Shown here: piece by piece, positions 1 to 5,570 of the stretch
Layout: each line of letters starts with the position of its first letter
Numbering within the stretch: the stretch's first letter is position 1
Notes under the pieces: generated by a model
The model's database searches: none
The model's input: the letters and a program-made list of their open reading frames with translations, nothing else
Told to the model about the DNA's origin: nothing
Translations under genes and position numbers: made by a program
NCBI GenBank assembly: GCA_023396345.1
Contig: JAEWWO010000265.1
Coordinates: forward strand, 1-5,570
Direction of reading: 5' to 3'
DNA from: Bacteroidota bacterium
Lineage (GTDB): Bacteria > Bacteroidota > Bacteroidia > Chitinophagales > Chitinophagaceae
Length of the DNA: 5,570 nt

Positions 1-7
1 AAAGCAA

Positions 8-2494
8 TTGAATAAAATTGAAAATACAAAAGGCTATGAAATAATCAACGACTGGCTTATAAAAGCCGGCAATGCTCCTTTTGATTTTCAAAAAGAATGC
101 TGGCAAAAACACAGTAACAATTATTCAGGTTTGATAGTTGCTCCTACAGGTTTCGGCAAAACGTTTTCTGTATTTCTGGGAATTATTATAGATTTTTTGA
201 ACCATCCCGAACACTATAAAAACGGTTTGAAACTGTTATGGATTACGCCCCTGCGCTCACTGGCAAAAGACCTGGCACGTGCCATGCAGGAAGCCATAAA
301 CGATATTGGTCTTGACTGGGAAGTGGCTGTGCGAAATGGTGACACACCTGTTGCAGAAAGACAAAGGCAGACACGCAACATGCCTGACATTCTGATAGTA
401 ACGCCCGAAACTTTGCATCTGCTGTTTGCACAAAAAAATAACAGTTCTTTTTTCAAATCTTTAAAGTGTGTGGCAGTAGACGAATGGCACGAGTTGCTTG
501 GCTCTAAAAGAGGTGTTATGACAGAGCTTGCCTTATCAAGACTGATTGGAATGCATCCTGAATTATCTGTATGGGGATTGTCTGCAACCATTGGCAACAT
601 CAAAGAAGCAATGGATTACCTTATTCCCTATACCAATAAGAAAAAGAGCATTATCTTTTCTAAAGAAAAAAAGAAAACGGAAATTATTTCCATCACACCT
701 GATGAGATAGACGACTTGCCCTGGGCAGGACATCTGGGTACACATCTTGCAACTAAATTAATTCCTGTAATTGACCAAAGCAAGACTACGCTTATATTTA
801 CCAACACACGCGGGCAGGCTGAAATTTGGTATCAACGATTGCTTGACGTTTATCCTGAGCTGGCAGGTCAGCTTGCTATACACCATGGTTCTATCGAAAT
901 GGAATTGCGTATCTGGATTGAAGAAATGTTGCAATCCGGACAATTAAAAGCAGTAATAGCTACATCTTCTCTTGATCTTGGCGTAGACTTTAAACCCGTT
1001 GATACTGTTATTCAGATTGGCTCTCCCAAAGGTGTCGCAAGGTTTATGCAACGCGCCGGCAGAAGCGGACACTCACCTTTTGAAACATCGTACATTTATT
1101 TTTTACCTACACACTCGCTCGAATTAATAGAAGCTGCTGCTTTAAAAGAAGCTGCTAAAAAAAATATTATTGAAGAACGTATGCCTTTTGAAATGAGCAT
1201 GGATGTACTTGTTCAATATATGGTTACGCTGGCTGTTGGCGAGGGTTTTAACGAAGAAAAACTTTTTAATGAAATAAAACAAACACATGCTTTCTATCTG
1301 ATAAATGAAGAAGAATGGAAGTGGTGTCTGAACTTTATCACGCACGGAGGAAGTTCTTTGGATGCCTATGAAGAGTTTCATAAAGTGATAATTGAAGATG
1401 GCATATACAAGGTGAAAAGCAGGAAGATAGCCATGTTGCACAGAATGAATATCGGTGTGATTGTAAGCGATGCTATGCTTAAAGTAAAATTTCTCTCCGG
1501 CGGATATGTTGGAATGATTGAAGAATATTTTATTTCGAGATTAAATCCCGGTGATCATTTTGTACTTGCCGGACGCACACTTGAATTTGTAATGCTGAAA
1601 GATATGATTGTGCTTGTGCGTGCATCCAAAAGTGAAAAAGCCATTACGCCGTCCTGGCTGGGAGGCAGATTACCACAGTCTTCTAACCTGAGCAAATTAT
1701 TAAGAAAAAAATATACGGAAGCCGCTGCTTCTGTAGTAAAACAGGAAGATTTAAAAATACTGAAACCTTTATTCATCAGGCAAACAGAGCAATCCGTTAT
1801 ACCAAAGGAAAATGAATTACTGGCAGAATTAATAAGCACAAAAGACGGGCATCATCTTTTTATTTATCCTTTTGAAGGAAGAAATGTACATGAAATAATC
1901 TCGGCACTTATCGCTTACAGAATTTCAAAAATTCAGCCTATCAGTTTTTCTATTGCAATGAATGATTATGGATTTGAATTATTGAGCGACCAGCCTATTC
2001 CTGTGAATGAAGAAAATATTTACCGGCTTTTTTCTCCTGATAATTTAATGGACGATATCACACGCAGCATTAATGCTACAGAAATGGCAAGACGAAAGTT
2101 CAGAGACATTGCGGTAATATCCGGATTGGTCTTGCAGAAATATCATAACACCTTCAAAACAAATAAAAGTCTACAGGCTTCTTCAGGAATCATTTTTAAT
2201 GTTTTTGAAGAATACGACAATCAAAACTTACTTTTGCGTCAGGCATACAACGAAGCATTCATTCATCAACTGGAAGAACCTCGTTTAAGAGATGCATTCA
2301 ACAGAATTAGTAAAGGCAAAATCATTATCACAAGACCGGTTTCTTTTACGCCACTCAGCTTTCCTATTAAGGTTGACAGCCTGCGACAAAGCATGAGCAG
2401 CGAAACACTCGAAGACAGAATTACACGTATGCAAAACGATGCAAACAACACAATACATGCAAATAAAAAGAAAAGAAAAAATAGAAAATATTAA
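8..2494 (+). CDS. Ligase-associated DNA damage response DEXH-box helicase (Lhr-Core type); 5' end uncertain
   Basis: This is a superfamily 2 ATP-dependent helicase of the Lhr-Core type. Characterised relatives are DNA-dependent ATPases that move 3' to 5' on single-stranded DNA and unwind tailed duplexes, and they are thought to act in DNA repair. All helicase motifs are visible in order: Q-motif region FDFQ (25-28), motif I APTGFGKT (45-52), Ia TPLRSLA (80-86), Ib TPETL (132-136), II DEWH (158-161), III SAT (192-194), IV IFTNTR (263-268), V ATSSLDLGVD (318-327) and VI QRAGRSGH (348-355). A winged-helix and Lhr-type C-terminal region should occupy about 395-800. The segment PSWLGGRLPQS (548-558) resembles the region holding the DNA-contacting tryptophan of Lhr. 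The length fits the ligase-associated subfamily, and the Lys/Arg-rich tail (820-827) lies in the overlap with pdeM. The only start inside the window is TTG at 8. The frame is open to the left edge, so the true start may lie outside; the next methionine is residue 93, inside the first RecA domain and so too late. Family certain, start unsure. Confidence 0.93.
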   Translation: MNKIENTKGYEIINDWLIKAGNAPFDFQKECWQKHSNNYSGLIVAPTGFGKTFSVFLGIIIDFLNHPEHYKNGLKLLWITPLRSLAKDLARAMQEAINDIGLDWEVAVRNGDTPVAERQRQTRNMPDILIVTPETLHLLFAQKNNSSFFKSLKCVAVDEWHELLGSKRGVMTELALSRLIGMHPELSVWGLSATIGNIKEAMDYLIPYTNKKKSIIFSKEKKKTEIISITPDEIDDLPWAGHLGTHLATKLIPVIDQSKTTLIFTNTRGQAEIWYQRLLDVYPELAGQLAIHHGSIEMELRIWIEEMLQSGQLKAVIATSSLDLGVDFKPVDTVIQIGSPKGVARFMQRAGRSGHSPFETSYIYFLPTHSLELIEAAALKEAAKKNIIEERMPFEMSMDVLVQYMVTLAVGEGFNEEKLFNEIKQTHAFYLINEEEWKWCLNFITHGGSSLDAYEEFHKVIIEDGIYKVKSRKIAMLHRMNIGVIVSDAMLKVKFLSGGYVGMIEEYFISRLNPGDHFVLAGRTLEFVMLKDMIVLVRASKSEKAITPSWLGGRLPQSSNLSKLLRKKYTEAAASVVKQEDLKILKPLFIRQTEQSVIPKENELLAELISTKDGHHLFIYPFEGRNVHEIISALIAYRISKIQPISFSIAMNDYGFELLSDQPIPVNEENIYRLFSPDNLMDDITRSINATEMARRKFRDIAVISGLVLQKYHNTFKTNKSLQASSGIIFNVFEEYDNQNLLLRQAYNEAFIHQLEEPRLRDAFNRISKGKIIITRPVSFTPLSFPIKVDSLRQSMSSETLEDRITRMQNDANNTIHANKKKRKNRKY

Positions 2495-3125
2495 TGTTGA
2501 TTGTAACGGGGCAACGCTACAGCTTTCCAATCTGCGCTGCGCCTGCTGGCAAGAAGAAAAAATGCTGATACTGTCTGATATGCACCTGGGAAAAACAGCC
2601 CATTTCAGACAACACGGCATACAGATTCCTTCCAGTGTAATGCAAAGCGATTTACAAAGACTGAGTACAGCCATTGCAACTTACAACGCTGATAAGCTAC
2701 TGGTTGTGGGCGATATGTTTCATAAAGATTACAATGCAGATATTAAACTATTTTCCGAGTGGAAAGATGCATTTAAACATATAAAAATTTTGCTTGTAAA
2801 AGGCAATCACGATAAACTTGACGATGTACATTATTCGCAGCTTGGCATTGAAGTTTTTAAAAATAATTATACGCTCAATAATTTATTTTTTACGCACGAC
2901 TTTTGTACAAATACAGGCTTTACCATTTCGGGACATTTGCATCCGGGTGTACTCATCAGAGGTAAGGCAGACCAGACAATAAAATTGCCTTGTTTTGTAA
3001 AAACTTCTCAACAGTTGATTCTGCCTGCTTTCAGCAAATTCACGGGACTGGACATTCATAGTTTTAATTCTACTGCCGATACAGAATATTTTGCTTTTAC
3101 AGACAGTAGTATATTTAAACTATAG
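2439..3125 (+). CDS. pdeM: Ligase-associated DNA damage response endonuclease PdeM (metallophosphoesterase)
   Basis: This is a calcineurin-like metallophosphoesterase of the PdeM/MPE family. Characterised homologues are manganese-dependent DNA endonucleases and phosphodiesterases encoded beside Lhr-Core helicase, exonuclease and ATP-dependent ligase. The metal-binding motifs are intact: SDMHLGK (46-52; Asp47, His49), GDMFH (91-95; Asp92), GNHD (122-125; Asn123, His124), FTHD (151-154; His153) and GHLH (165-168; His166, His168). The phrase HLGKTAHFR is typical of the family. There is no signal peptide, so it should be cytoplasmic. The reading frame overlaps the helicase by 56 bases from ATG 2439, or by 38 bases from ATG 2457 (residue 7). 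The later start gives a length closer to my impression of the family. Neither start has a clear Shine-Dalgarno, so coupled translation with the helicase is likely. The first 18 or so residues are Lys-rich, and conserved sequence seems to begin near residue 20. Function is confident; the start is not. Confidence 0.93.
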   Translation: MQTTQYMQIKRKEKIENINVDCNGATLQLSNLRCACWQEEKMLILSDMHLGKTAHFRQHGIQIPSSVMQSDLQRLSTAIATYNADKLLVVGDMFHKDYNADIKLFSEWKDAFKHIKILLVKGNHDKLDDVHYSQLGIEVFKNNYTLNNLFFTHDFCTNTGFTISGHLHPGVLIRGKADQTIKLPCFVKTSQQLILPAFSKFTGLDIHSFNSTADTEYFAFTDSSIFKL

Positions 3126-3142
3126 CACCTTAAAAGCTTCGT

Positions 3143-4060
3143 TTATTTTTCAGCCTCTAACTGTTTTTCCAAATCAGGATAAAGAAACTCAAAGCCTGTG
3201 TCCGAAATTTTCTGCACATCAACAGGCGTACTCTTCAGTGCTTCGGTACTGAATTCTCCTAAAAAAATTCTTAATAAAAATGCAGGAACTTTTATGGGGA
3301 ATACAGGATTTCCTTTCAGGATTTTTACAAGTTGTACCGCAAGTTCTTTATTGGTAACCACATCCGGAGACGCTGCATTAAAAATGCCTGAAATATTGTT
3401 TTCCATAGCGTGGATATACATTCTGCACATATCATCATTATGTACAGGACTTAATCTTTGTTTACCGCTTCCCAACACCGGAGCCACTCTGAATTTCAAC
3501 GGCAGTGTGTATGGTTGCAGCATACCGCCCTTTTTACTGATAACAATTCCTGTGCGTAATATCACCAACCTTTCTACAGAATTGGTAACAGCAGCTATGG
3601 CTGCTTCCCATTCTTTACATACATCCGCAAGAAAATCATTGCCTGCTTTATCATTCTCAGAAAAAACTTTTTTAAATGTTGTATCGTCTCCGTAATAACC
3701 AACGCCCGATGCGCTTATAACAGCTTTTACTTTATGATTTACAGAATCCAATGTTTCAGCAATTAACTTAGACGACAGCGTTCTGCTTTCCAGAATTTCT
3801 TTTTTTCTGGCAGATGTCCATCTTTTGTCGCCCACACCCGCACCCGCAAGATGAACAATGTAATCACTGCGGCTTACTGCATCTTTATCAATCTTTTTCT
3901 CTTTTACATCCCAGGCACTATAACTCAAATTTGGACAGGATTTTTTATACTTAGCCGGATCTCTCGTAAGAACGATGACTGTATAATTTTTCTGTAACAG
4001 CATCTCTGTAAGTCTTTTTCCTATCAACCCTGTGCCCCCTGTAATCAATACTGTTTGCAT
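3143..4060 (-). CDS. TIGR01777 family NAD(P)-dependent epimerase-like protein (extended SDR, YfcH/SDR39U1 type)
   Basis: This is an atypical extended short-chain dehydrogenase of the TIGR01777 family, related to E. coli YfcH and eukaryotic SDR39U1. It is a predicted cytoplasmic nucleotide-binding oxidoreductase or epimerase of unknown substrate. The N-terminal Rossmann motif is TGGTGLIG (7-14). Family signatures follow: HLAGAGVGDKRW (70-81), SASGVGYYG (116-124), GNDFLADVCKEWE (140-152), LRTGIVISKKGG (168-179) and PVHNDD (205-210). A C-terminal DUF1731-type segment runs from about 258 to 302. The usual SDR Tyr-x-x-x-Lys pair is absent around YYG, which seems normal in this family, so catalysis is unproven. 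The 305-residue length is full size. The start ATG at 4060 is well supported: AGGAG lies 10 bases upstream and the Rossmann strand begins at residue 2. It is the last gene of the leftward cluster, 26 bases after the DUF2202 gene, and converges on pdeM. Confidence 0.92.
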   Translation of the reverse strand: MQTVLITGGTGLIGKRLTEMLLQKNYTVIVLTRDPAKYKKSCPNLSYSAWDVKEKKIDKDAVSRSDYIVHLAGAGVGDKRWTSARKKEILESRTLSSKLIAETLDSVNHKVKAVISASGVGYYGDDTTFKKVFSENDKAGNDFLADVCKEWEAAIAAVTNSVERLVILRTGIVISKKGGMLQPYTLPLKFRVAPVLGSGKQRLSPVHNDDMCRMYIHAMENNISGIFNAASPDVVTNKELAVQLVKILKGNPVFPIKVPAFLLRIFLGEFSTEALKSTPVDVQKISDTGFEFLYPDLEKQLEAEK

Positions 4061-4070
4061 ATTTTATACA

Positions 4071-4075
4071 CTCCT
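4071..4075 (-). promoter_or_regulatory. Shine-Dalgarno-like site AGGAG for the TIGR01777 gene
   Basis: On the minus strand AGGAG lies 10 bases before the ATG at 4060. It is the only clear Shine-Dalgarno-like sequence before a gene start in this window. The other starts have A-rich leaders, as is usual in Bacteroidota. It supports the chosen start, but its real effect on translation is unknown. Confidence 0.45.
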
Positions 4076-4086
4076 GTTTTTTACAT

Positions 4087-4713
4087 TTATCTTCCTCTTT
4101 GCATATCCATACCCATTCCTCTCATACCTCTACCGTTTCCTGAAACATTGATGATTCGGCTATATTCATCTGTGGAAATATATACAGGCTCATAGGTTGC
4201 TCCGCGTGACTGTAGATTTCGCGTAAAAGCTCTCATATGATTTTCACTGCCTTGTAGCAATCTGCCATAAATGTTTTTCTGCATATCATCTTCCGTGCGC
4301 TCTATTGCTTTCTGCAAATCTGCAATATCTATGTCTTCAATAGTTGCGCCTACTAATAAAGCATCTGTTTCGGAAGACAGACCTTTGTCAATTAATTCTT
4401 TGTAAATAGCCGTAATTTCAGGATTGGTAAATTTACCTGTTTCATCATTTTTCACAGGATCCTGCAAGTCATAGGTTTCTATCAGCATAAGCATCGCATC
4501 CATATGCCTTTGTTCGCTTGCTTTTATATTTTCAAATACGCGAAGATTCCATTTATCATATAACACAGTATATACATCTCTGGCAAGTTTTTCTTCTTCA
4601 CGCAAATAAATAATGGCTTTCTTTTCCTCGTCTGACAGATTTTGTTTTTTTACGATGGTAAAAGAGGTGAGTGCAACAATCAGCATTGTTGCGATAATGA
4701 TTATTTTCTTCAT
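4087..4713 (-). CDS. Exported DUF2202 domain-containing ferritin-like protein
   Basis: This is a DUF2202 protein, a family with a predicted ferritin-like four-helix fold and no settled function; metal binding or redox activity is inferred. The N-terminus (1-21) has two lysines then a hydrophobic stretch, consistent with a Sec signal peptide or membrane anchor. No lipobox cysteine is visible. The DUF2202 core spans about 30-185. Helix 1 has LREEEKLARDVY (37-48). Helix 2 has SEQRHMDAM (66-74), with an Glu-x-x-His pair (Glu67, His70). Helix 3 has ATIEDIDIADL (123-133). Helix 4 has GSENHMRAF (155-163). The Glu and His residues at these places are candidate di-metal ligands. The last 18 residues are rich in Gly, Met and Arg. 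The gene lies 51 bases downstream of the LOG gene and 26 bases upstream of the TIGR01777 gene. The ATG at 4713 is the natural start because the signal peptide begins there. Family assignment is firm; role unknown. Confidence 0.88.
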   Translation of the reverse strand: MKKIIIIATMLIVALTSFTIVKKQNLSDEEKKAIIYLREEEKLARDVYTVLYDKWNLRVFENIKASEQRHMDAMLMLIETYDLQDPVKNDETGKFTNPEITAIYKELIDKGLSSETDALLVGATIEDIDIADLQKAIERTEDDMQKNIYGRLLQGSENHMRAFTRNLQSRGATYEPVYISTDEYSRIINVSGNGRGMRGMGMDMQRGR

Positions 4714-4764
4714 GACAACAGTTTTATTTAATAAACAAATAATTAAATTACCTGCATCAATTTA

Positions 4765-5298
4765 TCAAGCGTTTATTTCTGCCAGCACGTCTTCGGGCCT
4801 ATTGCATATTTTCATATACACTTTTTCATACAAAAAACCGTCATCTTCCATCTTCTTTACATGAGCAATTAATGCATCGTAAAATCCAAGTGTATTAAGA
4901 ATAATAATTTTTTTATCGTGCAGGGTAAGTGTGTTCCAGGTAATAGTTTCAAACATTTCATCCAAAGTGCCCGTGCCTCCAGGCAAAACAATTACGGTAG
5001 TTACGCTGTCATATATTTTCTTTTTGCGGGTATGCATATCCGGCACCACTTCCAGAGAAGAAAGAGAGCCATGTTGCTTTTCGCTCTTGATAAACAAATC
5101 AGGAATAATGCCTGTAACTTTTCCTCCGTTATCAAGACTTCCGTTTGCTACAGCACCCATAATGCCATGCTGACCTCCGCCATATACAAGATGAATATTA
5201 TTCTCTGCCAGCAGCTTGCCCAAAGTGTAAGCATCGTTGGTGTATTCATCTTTAATTCCCGCCTGCGAACCGCAAAAAACAGCCACTGTATGTTGCAT
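4765..5298 (-). CDS. LOG family protein (TIGR00730), nucleotide 5'-monophosphate phosphoribohydrolase
   Basis: This is a Rossmann-fold protein of the LOG/YvdD family. Members hydrolyse nucleoside 5'-monophosphates such as AMP, or cytokinin riboside monophosphates, into a free base and ribose 5-phosphate. The signature PGGTGTLDE (106-114) is intact, with the family's catalytic glutamate at Glu114. The other conserved parts are present: FCGS (8-11), VYGGGQHGIMGAVA (38-51), and MHTRKKKI (88-95), whose Arg91 and Lys92 belong to the conserved Arg-Lys active-site element. The 177-residue length matches the family, there is no export signal, and the protein should be cytoplasmic and dimeric. Cytokinin production cannot be claimed, since many bacterial members are general AMP or nucleotide hydrolases. 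Older annotations call such proteins lysine decarboxylases, which is misleading. It is the first gene of the leftward cluster. The ATG at 5298 lies directly before the first beta strand. Confidence 0.92.
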   Translation of the reverse strand: MQHTVAVFCGSQAGIKDEYTNDAYTLGKLLAENNIHLVYGGGQHGIMGAVANGSLDNGGKVTGIIPDLFIKSEKQHGSLSSLEVVPDMHTRKKKIYDSVTTVIVLPGGTGTLDEMFETITWNTLTLHDKKIIILNTLGFYDALIAHVKKMEDDGFLYEKVYMKICNRPEDVLAEINA

Positions 5299-5352
5299 AA
5301 TCTTTCGTTTTATTCTCTAAGGTAAGAACAAGTATTTATTTATTTTTCGCTA

Positions 5353-5360
5353 CAAAGAAA
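5353..5360 (-). promoter_or_regulatory. Weak candidate -7 element for the LOG gene cluster
   Basis: On the minus strand TTTCTTTG matches the Bacteroidota -7 consensus TAnnTTTG at the first T and the TTTG. It lies 55 bases before the ATG at 5298. No convincing TTG -33 element is found about 20 bases upstream, only AT-rich sequence. It is the best match I see in the intergenic region, but remains weak. Confidence 0.25.
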
Positions 5361-5453
5361 TTTTTACTTTATTTAAACTATTAAACTCTATTAATATAAC
5401 GCTCGTAAACAAGCTGCAAAAAATTTTAAACAACTTCAGTAATTAGTCTCTCC

Positions 5454-5468
5454 TTAAATACTATTTAA
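5454..5468. promoter_or_regulatory. Perfect 15-bp palindrome, candidate operator
   Basis: TTAAATA and TATTTAA face each other across a single central C at 5461, with all seven pairs matched. It lies about 36 bases before the -33 element of the rightward promoter and inside the larger inverted repeat. Its composition is almost purely A and T, so a chance origin cannot be excluded. Confidence 0.35.
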
Positions 5469-5470
5469 AT

Positions 5471-5489
5471 AATTGATTGTCAATAAATT
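5471..5489. promoter_or_regulatory. Imperfect 19-bp palindrome, candidate operator
   Basis: AATTGATTG and CAATAAATT are inverted copies around T5480, with eight of nine pairs matched. The site lies 14 bases before the -33 element and is separated by two bases from the palindrome at 5454-5468; their centres are 19 bases apart. The position suits a regulator of the rightward gene or of both divergent units. Confidence 0.35.
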
Positions 5490-5503
5490 GAGTTTATAAA
5501 AAG

Positions 5504-5534
5504 TTGTTTAAGATTGCCGGTTTTAGTAACTTTG
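5504..5534 (+). promoter_or_regulatory. Bacteroidota-type promoter for the rightward gene at 5555
   Basis: The -7 element TAACTTTG (5527-5534) fits the Bacteroidota consensus TAnnTTTG exactly. A TTG -33 element (5504-5506) lies 20 bases upstream, within the usual spacing. Transcription would start around 5540, giving a leader of roughly 15 bases before the ATG at 5555. This is the best promoter in the window and a good pointer to the phylum. Confidence 0.7.
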
Positions 5535-5554
5535 TGGTACAAAAACCTGCAAAT

Positions 5555-5570
5555 ATGTTGGGAAAAAATC
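5555..5570 (+). CDS. Start of a rightward gene, cut by the window edge
   Basis: An ATG at 5555 begins the codons for Met-Leu-Gly-Lys-Asn and runs off the window after 16 bases. The support is positional: a consensus Bacteroidota promoter ends 20 bases upstream. The visible residues are too few to suggest a product. The gene is divergent from the LOG gene, with 256 bases between the two starts. Confidence 0.45.

Larger units (their letters stand above)
5422..5515. repeat. Inverted repeat with 15-bp arms (14 of 15 matched) enclosing 64 bp
   Basis: The left arm is 5422-5436 and the right arm is 5501-5515. The core TTAAACAACTT (5426-5436) is perfectly complementary in reverse to AAGTTGTTTAA (5501-5511). 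The repeat extends by three more pairs (5422-5424 with 5513-5515) past one T/G mismatch (5425 and 5512). The right arm contains the likely -33 element of the rightward promoter. The predicted transcripts in both directions begin outside this segment, so a role at the DNA level is more likely than an RNA hairpin. Possibilities are a looping regulator site or a small element with terminal inverted repeats. Flanking target-site duplications are not evident. Confidence 0.55.

Noticed and set aside
214..603. Open frame of 129 codons on the minus strand
   Set aside because: It is antisense to the helicase motifs I to III, which are clearly under coding constraint.
2494..2568. ATG overlapping the helicase stop (TAATG), a classic coupled-start arrangement
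   Set aside because: It is in a different frame from pdeM and reaches a stop after 24 codons. The PdeM frame carries the family-like residues from about 2490 onwards.
2285..2674. Open frame of 129 codons on the minus strand across the helicase/pdeM junction
   Set aside because: It is antisense to two genes of recognised family and shows no domain.
3130..3150. Possible terminator: TAAA and TTTA around AGCTTCG followed by T residues
   Set aside because: The stem is only four A/T pairs and would be too weak to be called a terminator.
3198..3695. Open frame of 165 codons on the plus strand
   Set aside because: It lies wholly antisense to the TIGR01777 gene, whose motifs are complete, and its translation shows no recognisable domain. 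It is a shadow frame.
4714..4764. Possible internal promoter before the DUF2202 gene (ATTATTTG on the minus strand)
   Set aside because: It retains only TTTG of the consensus, lacks the leading TA, and no -33 element is found at the right spacing in this AT-rich gap.
4918..5325. Open frame of 135 codons on the plus strand crossing the LOG gene start
   Set aside because: It is antisense to the LOG gene across the catalytic motif, has no promoter of its own that I can see, and its translation looks non-protein-like.
5401..5414. Small hairpin GCTCGT/ACAAGC in the intergenic region
   Set aside because: It has a mismatch in a six-base stem, a two-base loop and no T-run in a terminator position on either strand.

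Overview
This AT-rich window most likely comes from a Bacteroidota genome. The evidence is a TAnnTTTG-type promoter near the right edge, a general lack of Shine-Dalgarno sequences, and a ligase-associated Lhr-type helicase next to pdeM, an arrangement common in that phylum. A Chitinophagaceae or Sphingobacteriia-like source is possible, but that is only an impression.

Plus strand, 1-3125: two overlapping genes form the visible end of a ligase-associated DNA-damage-response cluster. The first is an Lhr-Core-type DEXH-box helicase of about 828 residues. The second is the manganese-dependent metallophosphoesterase/endonuclease PdeM. In characterised clusters of this type (for example in Pseudomonas putida) these sit with an ATP-dependent DNA ligase and a beta-lactamase-fold exonuclease, which would be expected to the left of this window. 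The four proteins are thought to work together in strand unwinding, end or flap processing, and sealing.

Minus strand, 5298-3143: three genes with short gaps form a probable operon transcribed leftwards. In order they are a LOG-family nucleotide phosphoribohydrolase (TIGR00730), an exported DUF2202 ferritin-like protein, and a TIGR01777 NAD(P)-dependent epimerase-like protein. The last converges on pdeM with only 17 bases between the stop codons. No common pathway for the three products can be read from the sequence.

Right end, 5299-5570: an AT-rich intergenic region carries a good Bacteroidota promoter (5504-5534) for a rightward gene. Only the first five codons of that gene, from ATG at 5555, are inside the window. 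Upstream of and overlapping the promoter is an unusually symmetrical stretch: a 15-bp inverted repeat with 14 matches (arms 5422-5436 and 5501-5515) enclosing two adjacent palindromes (5454-5468 and 5471-5489). This is the least explained part of the window. Otherwise the genes belong to known families, and I see no CRISPR array, RNA gene, transposase or clearly new multi-gene system.
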